This document shows positions 12,473 to 27,400 of a stretch of 64,000 nt of DNA, in pieces. Each line of letters begins with the position of its first letter. Position 1 is the first letter of the stretch. The stretch is from NCBI GenBank assembly GCA_000727475.1, contig KL647308.1:434001-498000 (forward strand). Direction: 5' to 3'. Position numbers and translations under genes: made by a program. This DNA is from Sarcocystis neurona. Taxonomy: Eukaryota > Apicomplexa > Conoidasida > Eucoccidiorida > Sarcocystidae. Under the pieces are notes generated by a model that worked only from the letters and a program-made list of their open reading frames with translations, was not told the origin of the DNA and did no database searches.

Positions 12473-15400
12473 TTACGTCATCGCGGCTTCTTCGCAAGCT
12501 CCTCCTGCAGACGCCGAAGAAAGCACCGACGCGACGCCGGTTCCCGCAGGCAGCGCGGGGGGGGTCGCGGCAGCAACAGCAGCCATGGCAACGACCGGCG
12601 CAGGAGGCACACACATAGCAGCAGTCGCAGCAGGCGGAGGAGACGGAGACGAAGCCGATGCAAAGTCCCCCGTCGCCGCCACAGCGAACTTGCTCCGCTG
12701 GAACTGCGCCTTCGCGTCGTTCGCTGTCTGTTGCAACAGAAGACAGAAGTTCCGGATATTGGTCTCTGCACGACAACGACGAAGAAACGATGCTCGTTGG
12801 TGCGGATCCAACACATGCGGGTGAAGGCCCTGCAACAAGCAAAAACAGTACACAGCCAGCTCTCCCTACAGACAAGCAGCTGTCTCCCTCTCTCTCTCCT
12901 ACATAGTTCTTTTCTCCCTACGTACACACACAGATATCCCTCTACAAACAGATACCCCCAGAGACACGGAGGATACCGCTCCTCCCCTTTCGACTACATT
13001 GGTCAGGTACAAGCAGACGCAGCTGCACGTGGCGCGATGCGTGCTCGTTCGAGACGTTTCTCAAGTTCCGCTCTAAGACGTGTGGTGAACACACCGCTAC
13101 ACCCACACACGTATACTGCACACGTGTGTGCACCTCCCAGGCCACTGACGCACACATACATAAAAATGTACGTAGCCAATACTAAGGCGAGTCAAACCAG
13201 TACACGACAATGACGAGACGTACACACATACGCAGAGAGAGACAGACACATTGAAAATATATACGCATGCATACAAGCGTATACGTGTATATATATACAT
13301 ATATATACATACACACAAGCATATACATACGCACTCCGGAGATATGCAAGAAAACAAATCAATGTGAATACACACCTATCTATATATATACCAACACATG
13401 TATATACGTACACGTACACATACAAAGACCTACGCCGCACACAGAGCGCAACAGCCTATTCTACGCGCACACAAATAAATACTGTTCCGTCGCCTATATA
13501 CTAGTATACGACCGTGAGGCATACGCGCGACAGTACAACACGTTCAGCTGCAAGTGAACAACTCTGCCCCTGCTGCTATAGCGGCGCCCTTTCTGGGAGC
13601 GGTCAACACACATATGTGTGCACAGATAGGTCCGTGTACAAACACGTCTCTACACATATGTAGCGTTTTTCCTCTGCCACTGCCGACGAAACTTTCTTTG
13701 TATACGCACAAAACAACAAATATCTAGGTGGATGTACATGCGTGTGTACACACGTCAATGGAGATTCCCGCCTGTTCGCAGACTTGCAGGAGGACTTCCA
13801 AAAACGTATTTAAAATGTGTGCAAACACATATACATCACCTACAAACACACGCAGAGGTAACAAACATGTATAAAATCTTTTCCCCGCTTCTGTCTTCAT
13901 TTTCCACGCTTATATATCGCCGCCGCACAGTGAGTCTTTCGCGTCACACACAGGTTCCTCTGGCTCGGCTGCCAGCTCTCTCCGTCCCCTGTCTCCGCCT
14001 CCCGTCTGAGCGCCTCGTTTCTCCGCCGAGTCCACCCACAAAGCTTCTGGCTACACAACGCTAATTGTCGCCTACCATTACCGCCTTCTCCAGCGCAGCG
14101 AGGGCCTGCTGCGCGACGGTGGACTGATGCAGCAGCACTAGCAGTGCCTGAGCCGCGTTGCCGATCCACGACTGCACTGCTGCATGTACACTTGTCAACG
14201 CCTTCACAATCGCGTGTATTGTAGCATCCAAGTACGTGCCGCAGCTTCTGGTGCCCTCCCTGCCGCCGCCAACGGCCGTTCCAGCCGCAGCTGCCGCCGG
14301 ATACGGCCGCAGCATCAGCGACACCATTGCCTCCTGGCACGTGTCACATGTCTGCTCCAGCCATGGAATATTCTGCCCTGCAGCCACCGCCACACGCGTA
14401 CACACATACTACACACGCGCACGTATACATGCCTGTATACGCCCATAACAGTATACACACATGCGTTCTTCCTAGAAGGAGAGACAGCCACGCGTTTCCT
14501 GCCTTCCGCAGCCGCCGCACCTCTCTCTGCGTATCCCTTTCGACCTCTCTCTACATACCACTTCTTACATGTACGCAGCTCTGCTTGCACATACGGGGAC
14601 GCATCTATCTACGTAGCAGCTGTCTATCCTCTTGTCTCCTACTCTAGTCCGCTAGCTACTTATCAGCATACACATTCGTCTACTATTCCTTTCTGTGCAA
14701 AAAGAAGCCTCAGCTACTACAAGGACACACATCCATTTAATAATTCTTTATAGATGTCTCTCCGAAGGTCACCTACCCACCTCTCTCTGTATTGATCAGC
14801 GAACATTTCTGCGTGTGTGTCTATCTCCCTCGCACCTGCACTAAAAGTGTGTGCGCGACACTCCTGTGTCTCTCTCTTATTCGAGTATCCGTCCTCTTCT
14901 CCGACAATGCAGCCGTCTTCCTGTTGGCACCCGTCTAGCCCGTCACCTGTCTCTGTCTGTCTTTCTCCTTCACACTGCAAAAGCGCATGTGTGAGTATAT
15001 AGCGCTCCAAATCGCTTGCTTGCGGAACACACAACATCACGTTCTTCCTTCTACTCCGTCATTAAGCGTCCCTCCGTCCCTCCTTTTCCCCCTTCACCTG
15101 CGACCCGCTTCTCTGCAACAGACTGCTACATTTTCCCCGCCTTTTCCGCTCTGCCTGCTTCTCCTGATAGAAAAAGCACAAGCGGCTTCTCTTCACGGCA
15201 CCGCCGCTCTCCGCTGCTGCACGTCGTGCAGGGCTGCTGCAAAACACCTACCGGTGATGCCAGCGTAAAGCTGCGCCGGAGGGTTCGTCCAGGCGGCCAA
15301 GCGCGAGAAAAAAATAATAAAGGTGTGCAGCACCTGATACAGGAACGCAGCACTAACACGACCGGCCCATAGAGCGCAGCCTCTTACACGCGCCAAGAAG

Positions 15401-18400
15401 TGTCGAAAACTGCATTTGCACGCGAGACACAAACTTCCGCAAGCTCTCCCCGTCGTCAACAGGTGCACGGCCCGACCATCAATACGAAGCTCGCAGTCTG
15501 TCGACAAGAATATGCGGTGTTCCAGGTAGCCACAAAAGAAACACGCGGCACGCCGGCAGGTCTTTACGTGTGCGTGTCCCTTCTTTAAAACGTCGCGTGC
15601 ACTCTCACGTCTCAAGTGTCGGTCACCGTGCCATCAGAAGTGCACACACGATTGCACACGAGCCATGGCGCTCGCGACATAAGTGCTGCTCACGCATGCA
15701 CTCCGAAGCCGAAGACTCGTACGCAGCCAGGACAAGCAGACGCATGCGTTCCGCAGTCAAGGGCGCGGTGCACACAAGCGTGTAACGAGACTGCATGCGC
15801 ACCGCACGATATACGGACAGATATATCGTCTCTTCATTGCAAATGGAAAGTCCGCAGCTCACACAAACGCTTCACACAGGCGCACCGCGCTCGCGTGCAA
15901 GTGCAGCCTCACAGCAGGCGCCTCACGTGACGAGAAGAGAGATGCCGCACAGACGCACAGAGTTTCGTGAGTCCCCGCGGCGGGCAGGTCGCGTGTCGAA
16001 GCTCATGTAGCAGCAGAGGTGCTGGACTGCGAGTCTCCATGTAGCAGATGCAGCGGCATCTAGCCACAGTATAAAGGGGGGGCGCGATGTATGCAGATCG
16101 CGCGCACTGCAAGCAAGTGCAGACGCTGTATACAATGCTGTTGCCTGGCACCTCGTGGAGAGAAACGCCGAGACGTGTTGCGGCAGCCATCGCTTGCATG
16201 CGGCAATTCCGCTTCAGGCGTTCCGGGCACGGAGACACGCGCAGGTAAAGTCGCATAAGCGTGTGCGCGCACGAGGGTGCTCACGTATGCTGCAGCTAGG
16301 TTTCTAGAAGGGGACGGGGAAGGCCGCAACGGAGGAGGCTGCATGCGCATGCAGGAGTCTCTCTCGTCACACATATATCTACACGTCACAGCGTAGGTAT
16401 AGAGTGCCACGCCAAACTGACGCGCGACCTGCAGGCGCTGTGTCTCCACGTGCCTTTTTCGAATTCGCAGTGTCAGCAGCACGCAGGCGCGAGGAAATGA
16501 CGACAAACAGCCACCCGAAATTCGCACGAGTGCATGCGCGCCGCCCCCACACACGGCACCGGCGCCCTTCCGCGGCCTGACGCAGGGGGGGGCCACAAAG
16601 GCGAACCGTGCCGCGCAGTCCTCCAAGGGAGCGGGGGGGCTGCACGAGAAGAAGGTTAACGAGAAAAACTTTTGTGCCACGTCGACAAGACAGATACACA
16701 CCTTCAGAAACGCACACCTTCAGACACATGCTGCTAGCTCCTCCTTTTCTTGCTTTCGACAGCAGCACTCTCCCTCTCCTCTCCACGTCCTCACCCGTCC
16801 ACACACTGCTCCGTACATACGTACACGAACCCACACCCGCACGCACAAACACACCTGTACATGTCCCCCTCTCTCTTTCAACTCGTCGATCTCTACACAG
16901 ACACACATACACATATACGTTTGCACACATACACACACACACACACACACGTGTGTCTGTGTCTCCCTGTTTGTCTGTCTGTCAGCCTGTCTATTTGTTC
17001 TTCTTGTCTGTCTCTCTCTGGCTGTCTGCCTGGTTGTCCGTCTGTCTCTCTGGCTGTCTGTCCGTTTTCTGTCTGTCTGCGTCTGCGTCTCCGTCTCTTT
17101 TTTTTTAGACTAGGCAGCGCCTCCAGGCAGGAAGCGAGCGACAGCCGGTCACCTTGGGATGGTGGCAAGTGGGAGCAAGTTGCAGAACGGCCAGGGTGAG
17201 CGCTTCGAACCAGCCATCGTTGCTGCTGATGTTGCTGCTCGAGAGCTCCCCGCCATTCTTTCCAACGCAGAGCAAGACAAGGTGCACGTGGAGAAGCGAT
17301 ATATTGACGCAGTCGACCATCATCCCCACGAGGTCTGGCTGCCGGTAGACGTAGCGGTCTCCCTCTTCCTTTAGAAAACAGCAGTCCACACAACGACCAC
17401 AGGGCGACACACAGGCACACACACGAGTAAGAAACGGACGGCCCCTGGGCAGACACGTCTCGGCCTCGGCTGCGCAGGCGTCCCCGCCTTCCCATTCGCC
17501 AGGCAGCCCGGTCTCTCCATCCCACGGAGAACGCGCCCCGCCACGAACGGGCGCCCTACCGTGAGGAAACCTCGGGGGCTTTACCTCTGTGTAGAACGGC
17601 AAAGCCTAGGTGTCTGGGGCAGCTCCACAAGAAAGAGGCTTGAGGCCGCCTCGCTCTTCCGGCCGTGCCCCCAGGGAGACGACAGTGGAGTCGCCGCGTC
17701 TGCAGCATATTCGCGTCCGCGGACGCCGACCCTGTGCCGCCGTCTCTAGCCAGTGTCGACGGGCGTCCGAGCAGGTCGCCGCGGCAGCAGTAGCAGACCG
17801 CTGGCCCCCCTCGGAAAGGACGACGGGGGGGGGTACAGCAGCGGAAATTGCATGCAGACGCATCGACGAACCGCCACGTCGTGTACGGGTAAGAACAACT
17901 TTTCCTGGCCTACGGTTTTTAACGCGCGCGTGCACGCGCAGCGTCAGTCTCGTTCTTGTAGTTCTCGACGGTTTCCCCCAACGCAGACGGCTGCAGGCGC
18001 TCTCGGCTCTGTGCACTGCAACGTGTTTACCTCGGTTCTCGGGACGAAAACAGACTGCTCTCTACAAACCCCCCTCTAAACGGAGAAGCAGCAACATCTT
18101 TTTCTTCTCGAGTGGAAAGAGAGTAAAACAACCTTCCCTTCGTCAGTCGCTGGTGAGGCCCCCCCGCGTAGTCTGTTCTTGTGTGTACGTACACAGGCGG
18201 AAGACCACCACACGCCTGAGGTCCACATACACTAGAGAAAGGCACTGCGTCTGCTGCTGCGGGCTGCTTCTCTCTTGATAAGCAGCTGTCGTCGCACTTC
18301 TTCATGCATCCCTGTCTATTTCCCCCACACGTTGTCTGTCTTCACTCTCGGCGTCTCCTTTCTACTGTTCTGTGCCGGACCTGCTTTCTTTTCCCCGACT

Positions 18401-21400
18401 TCCCTTCCTCCCACTTCTCCTCCTCCTAATATTCTCCACTTACGTTCTCCTCCTTCATCACCCAGAACTTCTGTTTTTACCCTTCTAAGTTTTTCTCTCC
18501 TCGTCCCTCCACGTTTTGCCTCTTCGAAGCCGCCTTCCCTCCCCGTAGCCTTTTCCCCTGTTCTTCGCTCTTTTTCTCTTCCCCCTGCCTATCCCCTGCT
18601 TCTGCCGCAGCCCTCTGTCTCAGTCGCCGTCTCCGCGTCGTTCTTTCAAAACACGAGACATCTTTTCCCCTGCTGCTGGCGCTGTTGCTGGTGACGCCTC
18701 CCTACCTGGATGTGTCGCAGAATCGACAGCGTGCAGCGCTTCAAGCAAACAGCAACAGCAGTTAAAAGATGCTGCTCCGCCCCCCCGCCGCAGAGTCCCG
18801 CTAGGCTGCGCAGCACGCCGAGATGATACGCCGTCGGATATGCTTCAAACGAGGTAGCCAGGCTCTCCAGGAAGCGATAAAATATGCTGCAGCCGCGCGC
18901 ACACGCGTGCAACGCCGGGGCAAGCACACAGAGACACGTGCATGCGCCCGGCTGTCCGCGCTCTGCCGCAGCTCAATAACAGACGCGCTGCCCAAGACCG
19001 AAGCGCCTGGACACTTGCATGCGCACGCATGCACACACATCCCAAACGAGACCCCTACGCGCACAAAGACCCTCCCCTGTCCACATATATGCTGCGACAC
19101 GCACAGGCGGCACGCGTCTCTTCTTGCATGCGCGTCATCGTCGACATCCCGACTGACGCACGCCCACGCACGCAGGCGGAGAAGCCTGCTCCACGGGCGA
19201 GACAAACCCGGTCCCGCCTACCCGCACGTACACGCATGCGAGCAGGAGGTGGCAGGCCGCGCAGAAAGAGAGGGCCACCTACCCACACCTCGTACACCCC
19301 AGCCACACAAAAGAGCTGCCGAGACAGACGGTTGATGCAGTGCGCTCTGCGCCGCGCAGCTCGCCACGGGATCCCCCAGCGGCAGACCCCTTCGCAGTCC
19401 GACTTCCTACTAGGAACGCTTGCAGGAAGCTGCAGCACAGCCTGCAGGCGCGGTCCCCGTCTATACTGCAGATATTGCACGTGATAAACAACATGTGCAG
19501 TTTGCCGGGAGAAGAGAGTAATGCGACCTCTGGTGCAAACGACGGCAGCTGCAGAGGCTGCGCTCCGAGGCGTCGCGCCGACGAAAACAGGAAGCCAGAT
19601 TCCTCTGACGCACTAGACCGCTACGAGGCGCCCGCGTGCACGTGTATACAAAAAGTACACACCTACACGGCTATACACACGCATGTATATGTATATATCT
19701 ACAGATATATGTGTGGATGTATGGACAGTTCCTTATCGTCCTCCATCCCTCTCTGTCTCTGTCTATAGAAATCTCCAAATATGTATATGCAGACCGGACA
19801 ACCACACTCACACATACGGAGACACACATACGTACACACAGAGACGCATGCAAAGAGGTGCCGAAGACTTCCTTGCTGCCAAGACACGCGGTGAGAAGCT
19901 CTGCATGACGCAACGCATGCGTAGACCGCTCGCGTGTATCTTCGTGAAAACGTGTGTATGTATGTATACCTGCATCCGGGCAAACCCACGTACACATAAT
20001 ACGCATGCCCGTACTCGCCCCGAAGTCCACGTCCACATATACTGCTACTAGTAGAGATAGACATATATATATATATATATCCATGAGCATGCGCATATAT
20101 ATATATATGTATATGTCCACACTATGGTTTCTACGTATCAAGCTGCATACAGGTCATTTTATATACATGTACATATATAGTAGTACAAACACCCGACCGT
20201 CGTTCTGGGATTGTCGACAGCTACCAGCAGTTCTGCGCGTACGTAGACAAATAAATACGCACGTGTCTACACATGGGTATTATTACTAAGTCGACAACGC
20301 GGCAGCACTGTGGAGCCGCCGCGCTGCGTGTCCTCTTCTTCCGCTTCTCTCTACGATGTGCTGAGAACAAAAACACCTGTGAAGCAGGTGTGAACCTGTT
20401 AGGCGACCTCTGCTTCAACTTGAGTACCCTGCGTACACATATATATATATATATATATACATCTATACAGAGATGTACAGCGGTAGACGCACACAGAGGG
20501 ACTTCCACACATCGTCCACGTACATGTCCGCAGAGACACAGACACCCATATACATACATATGCATATATGTGGATGTATATACCCCATATGTATGTATAT
20601 AGGTATACACACACAGAGGGACTTCCACTCACTCGACACGCCCATGTCCATAGAGACACAGACGCAGTGACAGAAAAGGACGAGGTACACATGCGTAGAC
20701 GCATTCGTGCTGCTGCTTCGTTTTTCTCCTACGTGTAACGCGGGATGTGAGGCCTAGCAGCAGAGATGATGGAAAATATCGCATAGCAGCTCTGCTCGTA
20801 GAGGTACTCCTGCTTCACAGGTGCATGCATCACGGCTTCCACCACATGCCAGTGCTCCTCCAGCACGTCTAGCACCGGGTGGCGGTACGGGCTGTCCGCT
20901 GCGGCAGAGACAAAACAGAGGAACAGGACACATAGCAGCACGAGACGCGGGGCAGTGTGACAGCCACGCGGCGCCAGCCTCAAAAGAGGGCATGCTGCAC
21001 GCTGCAGAAGAAGGAAACGCTGCCACGCCGCGGGGAGGGAGAGACGAACAGCAAAAAGACCCCACACGCCGACAGCAGGAGGAGTCTTGTACGCCACGCA
21101 GCAGCAGCACCAGCTGCAGCAAGGCGACGTGCCGCAGCGAAGGCGTGCGCGCACCTGCGGCACCGGTGCAAGGCAGAGAGGCGTGCAGGTGCAGCAGCAG
21201 CAGAACGAGATGCAACAGGCAAAGGGATTCAGCCTGCAGCAGCAGAAAGACAAAATGTCGCAGCTGAGCGCAGCAGCAGGAGAGAGGTGCGCGGCAGCAG
21301 CAGCACCAGCAGCACGGGGAAACACACAGCCGCAGGAACGGACGTGGCATCAGAGGGGCGGTCATAAGGAAAGACGTGCGCCTGGAGAGGCAGGACACGG

Positions 21401-24400
21401 CAGCAGCCGGAAGACGGTATGCAGCACAGAGGCACGGCACTTGCAGCAGCAGACGCCAACAGAGCGAGACACCAGGAGCAGCAGGGGACGAAAACCAGCG
21501 GCGGAAGAGCCAGCGCAATCCTGCAGAAGCAGCAGCCGCAGCAGAAGTCATCGGAGCAGACGCCCGGGACGTGCCGTCTCGAGGCGACGCAGCGATGGCC
21601 GCCTCACAAGAACGACACGAACACCAAGGAAACGTCTCGGGGTGTCAGTACACCCGACGCACGCGCACACTTTGCGTGTGGCACTACACCCGACGCATGG
21701 GTGTCCCTGCATCGGGTGCACGCGCACTTTCTTAAGGCCATATTCTTCTGTGTTCGTTGCCTTTTAACGCGGCTCCCGGCACAACAAGCCAAAGCGATGT
21801 CTCGTCTCCTCTTCTAAATCCATGGACAGTCGCAGCCTCCCATACATACACCTGCGACGCCGTCGCGTCGCCCACGTAGATGTGCGTAGAAAGACAGGGG
21901 CACGTATCCAGACGCACACAGAGACAGACACAGAAATATAGGCACGGACACAGCACAGATACGCTTGCGGGGTCTTCTTCTTGCAAGCAGATGCAGGTGG
22001 TCCGTACAGCAGCTCTCTACACATTCACGCTACAAACACTCCTGACTCCTGGACGCCAGGAAGACTTACTTTCACCCCAACTTACAAATTCACAGAAGAC
22101 AGCCATATATGTAGTCCTTGTTGTGGGTAGAGACTGGGACACTCGGGTGTACATACACCTCTCTACCCAAGTACAGACAATAAAAGGCCGGCGCTGACCA
22201 GGCGTGCCGACGTAAGGGACCACTTCAAGACGTCTGGCCCCCCTCATTGCAGGAACGCGCTGTGCTGTGTCCTGTCCTGCCAGTCCACTTCTCGCGAAGA
22301 ACGCTTGAAAATGGCGTGTCCACGCACACCGACCCGCACGCGACTTTGAAAGAGACACTACGCGGAGGGCCGCAGGCCGGGACGCCGGGCGCGATGACGC
22401 GCAAGACGGAAAGCTTTCAGCAACACTACTACGTCTTCCCACATGCACTCTTTTGTCTAAATATATTATGTACACCCTCCCCTCCCCGGCCACAAACACA
22501 CGTATCTGCGCTCTGTCAATGTGAGAGAAACGAGACACACAAGCACGCGCCAGGACGCGAAGCAACAGGGGGCCAACGTGAAGGAAGCTTGCGACGCCCC
22601 CACATTTGATCAGCAGTCCCAAGCAGGTCGTTTCTTGGTATATCGATCTGTTACACGCGTTCTCATATATACCTTTCTATTATCTATCTGCTTATCAATC
22701 TCCTATGGAAACGTGTTTCGCCAAATACGTCACTCACTACATATCTCTCTTGTACGTATATGTGGACCTGTTATGACACCTACCCGTACGTCTATCTCCT
22801 CTACGTGTATCTGCTTGGGGATCTCTCATACGTATATATATAGATCTCGTACGTGTATCTGTGTGTACATCTCTCGTACGTGTCTCCGCGTGTATAGCTC
22901 TTATTGTGTGTCTATCCCTCATGCGTGTATCTGCGCGTATATCTCTCATACGTGCATCTGTGTGTTTATCTATCATACGTATATATCTGTATGTGTACCT
23001 CTTATTATACGTCTTTCTATGTGTATCTCTTACACGTGTATCTGTATGTGCGTCTCTTACACACATTCGTATGGGTATCTCTTATACGTGTGTATCCGTG
23101 TGTGGACCTGTTATACGTCTTTCTGTGTGTATCTCGTACACGTGTATCTGTACATGTACGTGTTATATACGTGTTTCTGTATGTGTACCTGTTCACGTAT
23201 TTGCACGTGTATTTCTTGAACGTGTAGCTGTATATTTCTTGCTCGTATCCGCGTGTGTATCTCTCACGCTTGTAGTTGTATGTGTATCTCTTATACATAC
23301 CTGTACGTGTACCTGTTACACTGTAAGTGTACCTGTCACACATTTTTGTGTGTCCCTGTGTGTGGCTTTCTTGTATGTGTACCTTTTATACGTGTATCCG
23401 TATACGTATCTCTTACACGTGTATTCGTATTATATCAATTACATACACATATATATATATGTGTGGATGCCTCCTTCGACCCGGTATGTTCGTGCGAGCA
23501 CCCCAAGGAGGCGATTCACTCTATCTCTTGTACGTATCTGCGAAATATCTATCTTCTATCTGTGAGCCTATCTTCTACACGTTTCTGTGCATTATACATA
23601 TCTCATACATATATATAGATATATATGTAGACATGTGTATGACACCACCACATAGGCGAATCAGCAATACCAAGCTGGCGACTCGGCACCAAGGACCCCA
23701 GTCATAGACACACATACACATGCATATCCACATCCCGACGCGGGAACATGTGACGCATAGAGGTACCTGTGCAGACAAACACGTATCTTTTTTCCCTCTC
23801 TGTACAGAATACACCTCTCTCTCTACATATATATATATATATGTGTCGTGGGCTCTCCCTGTCTCGCTCTACCCACGTATATACACGTATATATCTCTGT
23901 CGCCCTCCCTCCCTGCTTCGCTCTACAAACGTCTATACGCACATACACATATATATATATATCACTGTCACCGTCCGTCTCTTGTTTCGCTCTACACCCG
24001 CGCCTACTATACACACACACATATGTATACATATGCATATATAACTGTCGCTCTCCCCCTCTGCACAGCTATCCGCACGTCTACACACATGCACACAAGT
24101 ATACATATCACTGTCGCCCTCCCTCTCTGTTTCGCGCTACACATGTCTACTATCCACACACACATATATATATGTAAGGACGGGCGTCAGTAGAGGACAT
24201 TTTTATTATCGTCGTGAAGACTGCTGGTGGGTGTATCACAAGCCGCTGCTCGACTTGCGCTGGGAGAAGAACTCACGGGGAAGCGGCTCGCAGCAGTCCG
24301 AAGGAGGCCCGGGAGGCGGGAGCACGACATGCGCGGGGCGCACACACTGCAGTCCTGCGAAGAAGAGGGTCACTGCGTGTCGCGCAGCAGTTGCTGCAGA

Positions 24401-27400
24401 GCTTCTCCGTCCCCCTCCCTGCTGCTGCTCCGCCAGCGCGTCGCACAGGTTCGCGCCAAGGGACTGCAGCACCACCAGCCGCACAGGCGCGTACGCAGAA
24501 AGAAGCAACGTGCCAGGAGAATTCGACAGCAGCAGCGGGTCCAGCAGACACAAGGACGACGGAGACGGTAACACACAGAAGAGACAACGGGACGGGGAGA
24601 AGCACGCTGTGTGTCCGATAAAGGGAGACGCGAGTGGCAAGCAAGGGAAGCGGAGAAGACGGCGTGACGGGAACCGTAGACAAAGTTCAACAGAAGGAAA
24701 AGGACGAGCAGCACAGCAGAGACGTCGAGCCGACAGCAGAGTGGAAACGGTGGATGCGCAAGAGGAGAATACCGCCGGGACCGCAAGAAACCGACACAAC
24801 GTTATCAGGTGTCCTCGTCCTCAGCATCGCAGGAGCGATAACACACGCGCAGCGGATGCTGCTCTTGCATTCTATAACATGATTTAGAGGCGCGTTTGTT
24901 TCTCTGTGTCCTCCTCACATGTAGATATAGGTAGAGACCGGTACACAACATGGCCTCTACTTTCTCGTCATGTAAACAGGTATACACTCGCTCTATAGGC
25001 CGACACGCCTGACTGTCCGCTGCCGAAAATTTTGTCTTCTATACAACAACACAACCTTGAACGACCCCTACAAGTGTACGTGTCTAGAATATAGACACTG
25101 TATGCATCTGCAAATACATATATATATATATATATGTACGTGTGTAGGCACATACGGATATGAAGACGAATATATAAGTATCCGCACGGGAATATATTAT
25201 ATATATCGCGTGCAAGTTGGTAAGGAGGCAAGCGCAGTGTGGCTTTGTCTCAAGGAGTGAAAGAGAACCAGCACGGTCCCACGGCTGAACCTCTGCTGCT
25301 GTTGCTGCTGCTGTCGCCTGCCCAGCTGCAATTACTTGTGTTGCTCCTCCGCTCGCTTCGGCTGTTGCTCTGTTCTACTGCCCCTCAGATTCTCCTACTT
25401 CAGCTGCTGCTGCTGCTTCCCTCCTTCGCCCGCGAGCCCGGGAAACGGCACCTGTAGCATCTGCGAGTGTAGCGAGCGCATGCGCGCGGCGGGCAGCGGC
25501 GCCAGCGCAGCCCCGGCCGCTAGAATTAATCCGCTGCGGCTCTCAACGCTCAGGCCGTCTCTGCAGGGCCACCAGAGGCAGCAAGGACACAAAAGACGTC
25601 TGAATCAATCCACAACGTTGTACAGACACCGGGGAAGAAAACATGCATGCATGCGCACCTACCTATGTATGTCGTGTGTGCAGAAGAGTACTAGCGTACA
25701 AACGTTCAAAAAAGACGTGCAGCATCTTTGACTTGACCACACGATAGTAGGCGTATATCTGTACACATTTGTCCACATGCATGTATTTCTCTCTATCTCT
25801 CTTTTGTATATATACACGTACGTTGCTATACAGACGGGCGGTTGAACAGAACTGCTGCGTTAATGCTCAGAGACGTCTTTCCCCGGTCGCAAAACCGAAA
25901 ACAGCGGTGTATGTACACCTCCCCAGTCCCACACGTTTACATCTACACATCTATGTGTATACGCCTCCAAATATACAAGTAAATCTACCTAACTGCGGAT
26001 GTATTATATCTACAAGCACATCTCTCTACACACACACGTATATATATAGATATATATTTACAACAGCTTGTATGCCCAGGGATACTACACGTATGCAGCA
26101 CACAGCGCAGTTCGGGTGTACAAACAGAAAAAAGTTGGGAAAGACGCTGCGGGCCACCTCGACCGCTGCAGGCGTCTCGGCATATCGCACAGACACCGGC
26201 GGCTGGAAAAGCCTCTGTCAACACCGAAGCTTTGTCCGCTTGGGGCACAGAGAATTGGCGTGCATGTGCTGCTGCTGCGGCTGCTGCTGCTGCGGCTGCT
26301 GCTGCTGCTGCTTCGTCCTCCCGTCGCTGCGGCTGCGGCTGCGGCGACTCACAGCAGCACCAGAGATACGAGACACTGGAGGAGGAAGGTGACGTCGTCT
26401 GCTGCTTCATCCGCGACCAGCAGCGTAGGAGCAGCAGCAGCAACAAGCGCCTTTAGGGCCTCGATGACAATGTCTTCTGCTGCCGCACGCAGCTGACACG
26501 CCGCTGCGCTCTCTGCTTCCATAGACGTCTCCTCGCGATGCCGCTACGGCACACGTCAGCAGCAACGACACACTGCAACGCACGCCGCCTCGTCTCCACA
26601 CGCAGCACTGGATTTACATATGGAAAGGATACGTCTGGACTGGCGCACGCGCCTCGTATAGAAACACCACGTCCGACCTAGACGTAAATTCACTACATAT
26701 ATATATATATATATGCGGATGCGGATAGATGTGTGTATGTATGCGTGTATATATGTACACATACATAGTGCACGCTGAACTCCGCCCAGACATGCACCGC
26801 TTGTGTAGCGTAGGCGCGCCGTCCCCGACAAGGTATCGACAGTCCTTCGCATCGTATATAGTCAAGACACTTCTACGCAAGCATATGCATATACGCACGC
26901 ATATACTGGTATACAGAAATAGTCTATACACAGGCACATGCCTATACCTTTCTCCTTTGAAGTGACGACGAAAAAAGAGATAAACCGACGTTCGAGACGC
27001 ACTGTCTATCAACTCTCTGTGTGTCCATACATCACTCCCTCTCTACATACACATATATATATGTAAGGGCGATCCAGACGTAGTCGTCTACGTGCCAGAA
27101 ATGATTTTGTAGACAAACGCCAGCTCGCTTTTAACTCTCCTAGTTTGTGGCTCAGGAGGAGAAGGGGAAGGGGCGAAAGAGGCAAGGAAGCCGGTGCAGC
27201 AGATACCTGAGCAGTACTTATAAGGAATTGCATGCCTTGTCTCGCCAGCAGCTCGAAGAGGGCCGCAAAGAGATGTCGGTCGTGCGCCGCGTATCCCGCA
27301 GTCCACAGGATGAAGCGTCCTGCTGCCGTGTACATAAACAGACATACAACTTCCGCCTCTTCTTCCTTTCTCTTTGCCCGCGCTGCTCTCGCCGCGGCCA

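Noticed and set aside
17195..17215. T-arm-like TTCGAACC as a tRNA hint
   Set aside because: No matching acceptor, D or anticodon stem is seen around it, and it lies within transportin exon 13. No tRNA or rRNA gene was found anywhere in the window.
22521..23219. Plus frame of 232 codons
   Set aside because: It translates the 30-bp minisatellite into periodic Tyr/Cys/Ile/Ser peptide and lies in a transportin intron.
22740..23610. CRISPR-like regular repeat
   Set aside because: Units are imperfect and contiguous with no unique spacers, and the genome is eukaryotic; it is a minisatellite.
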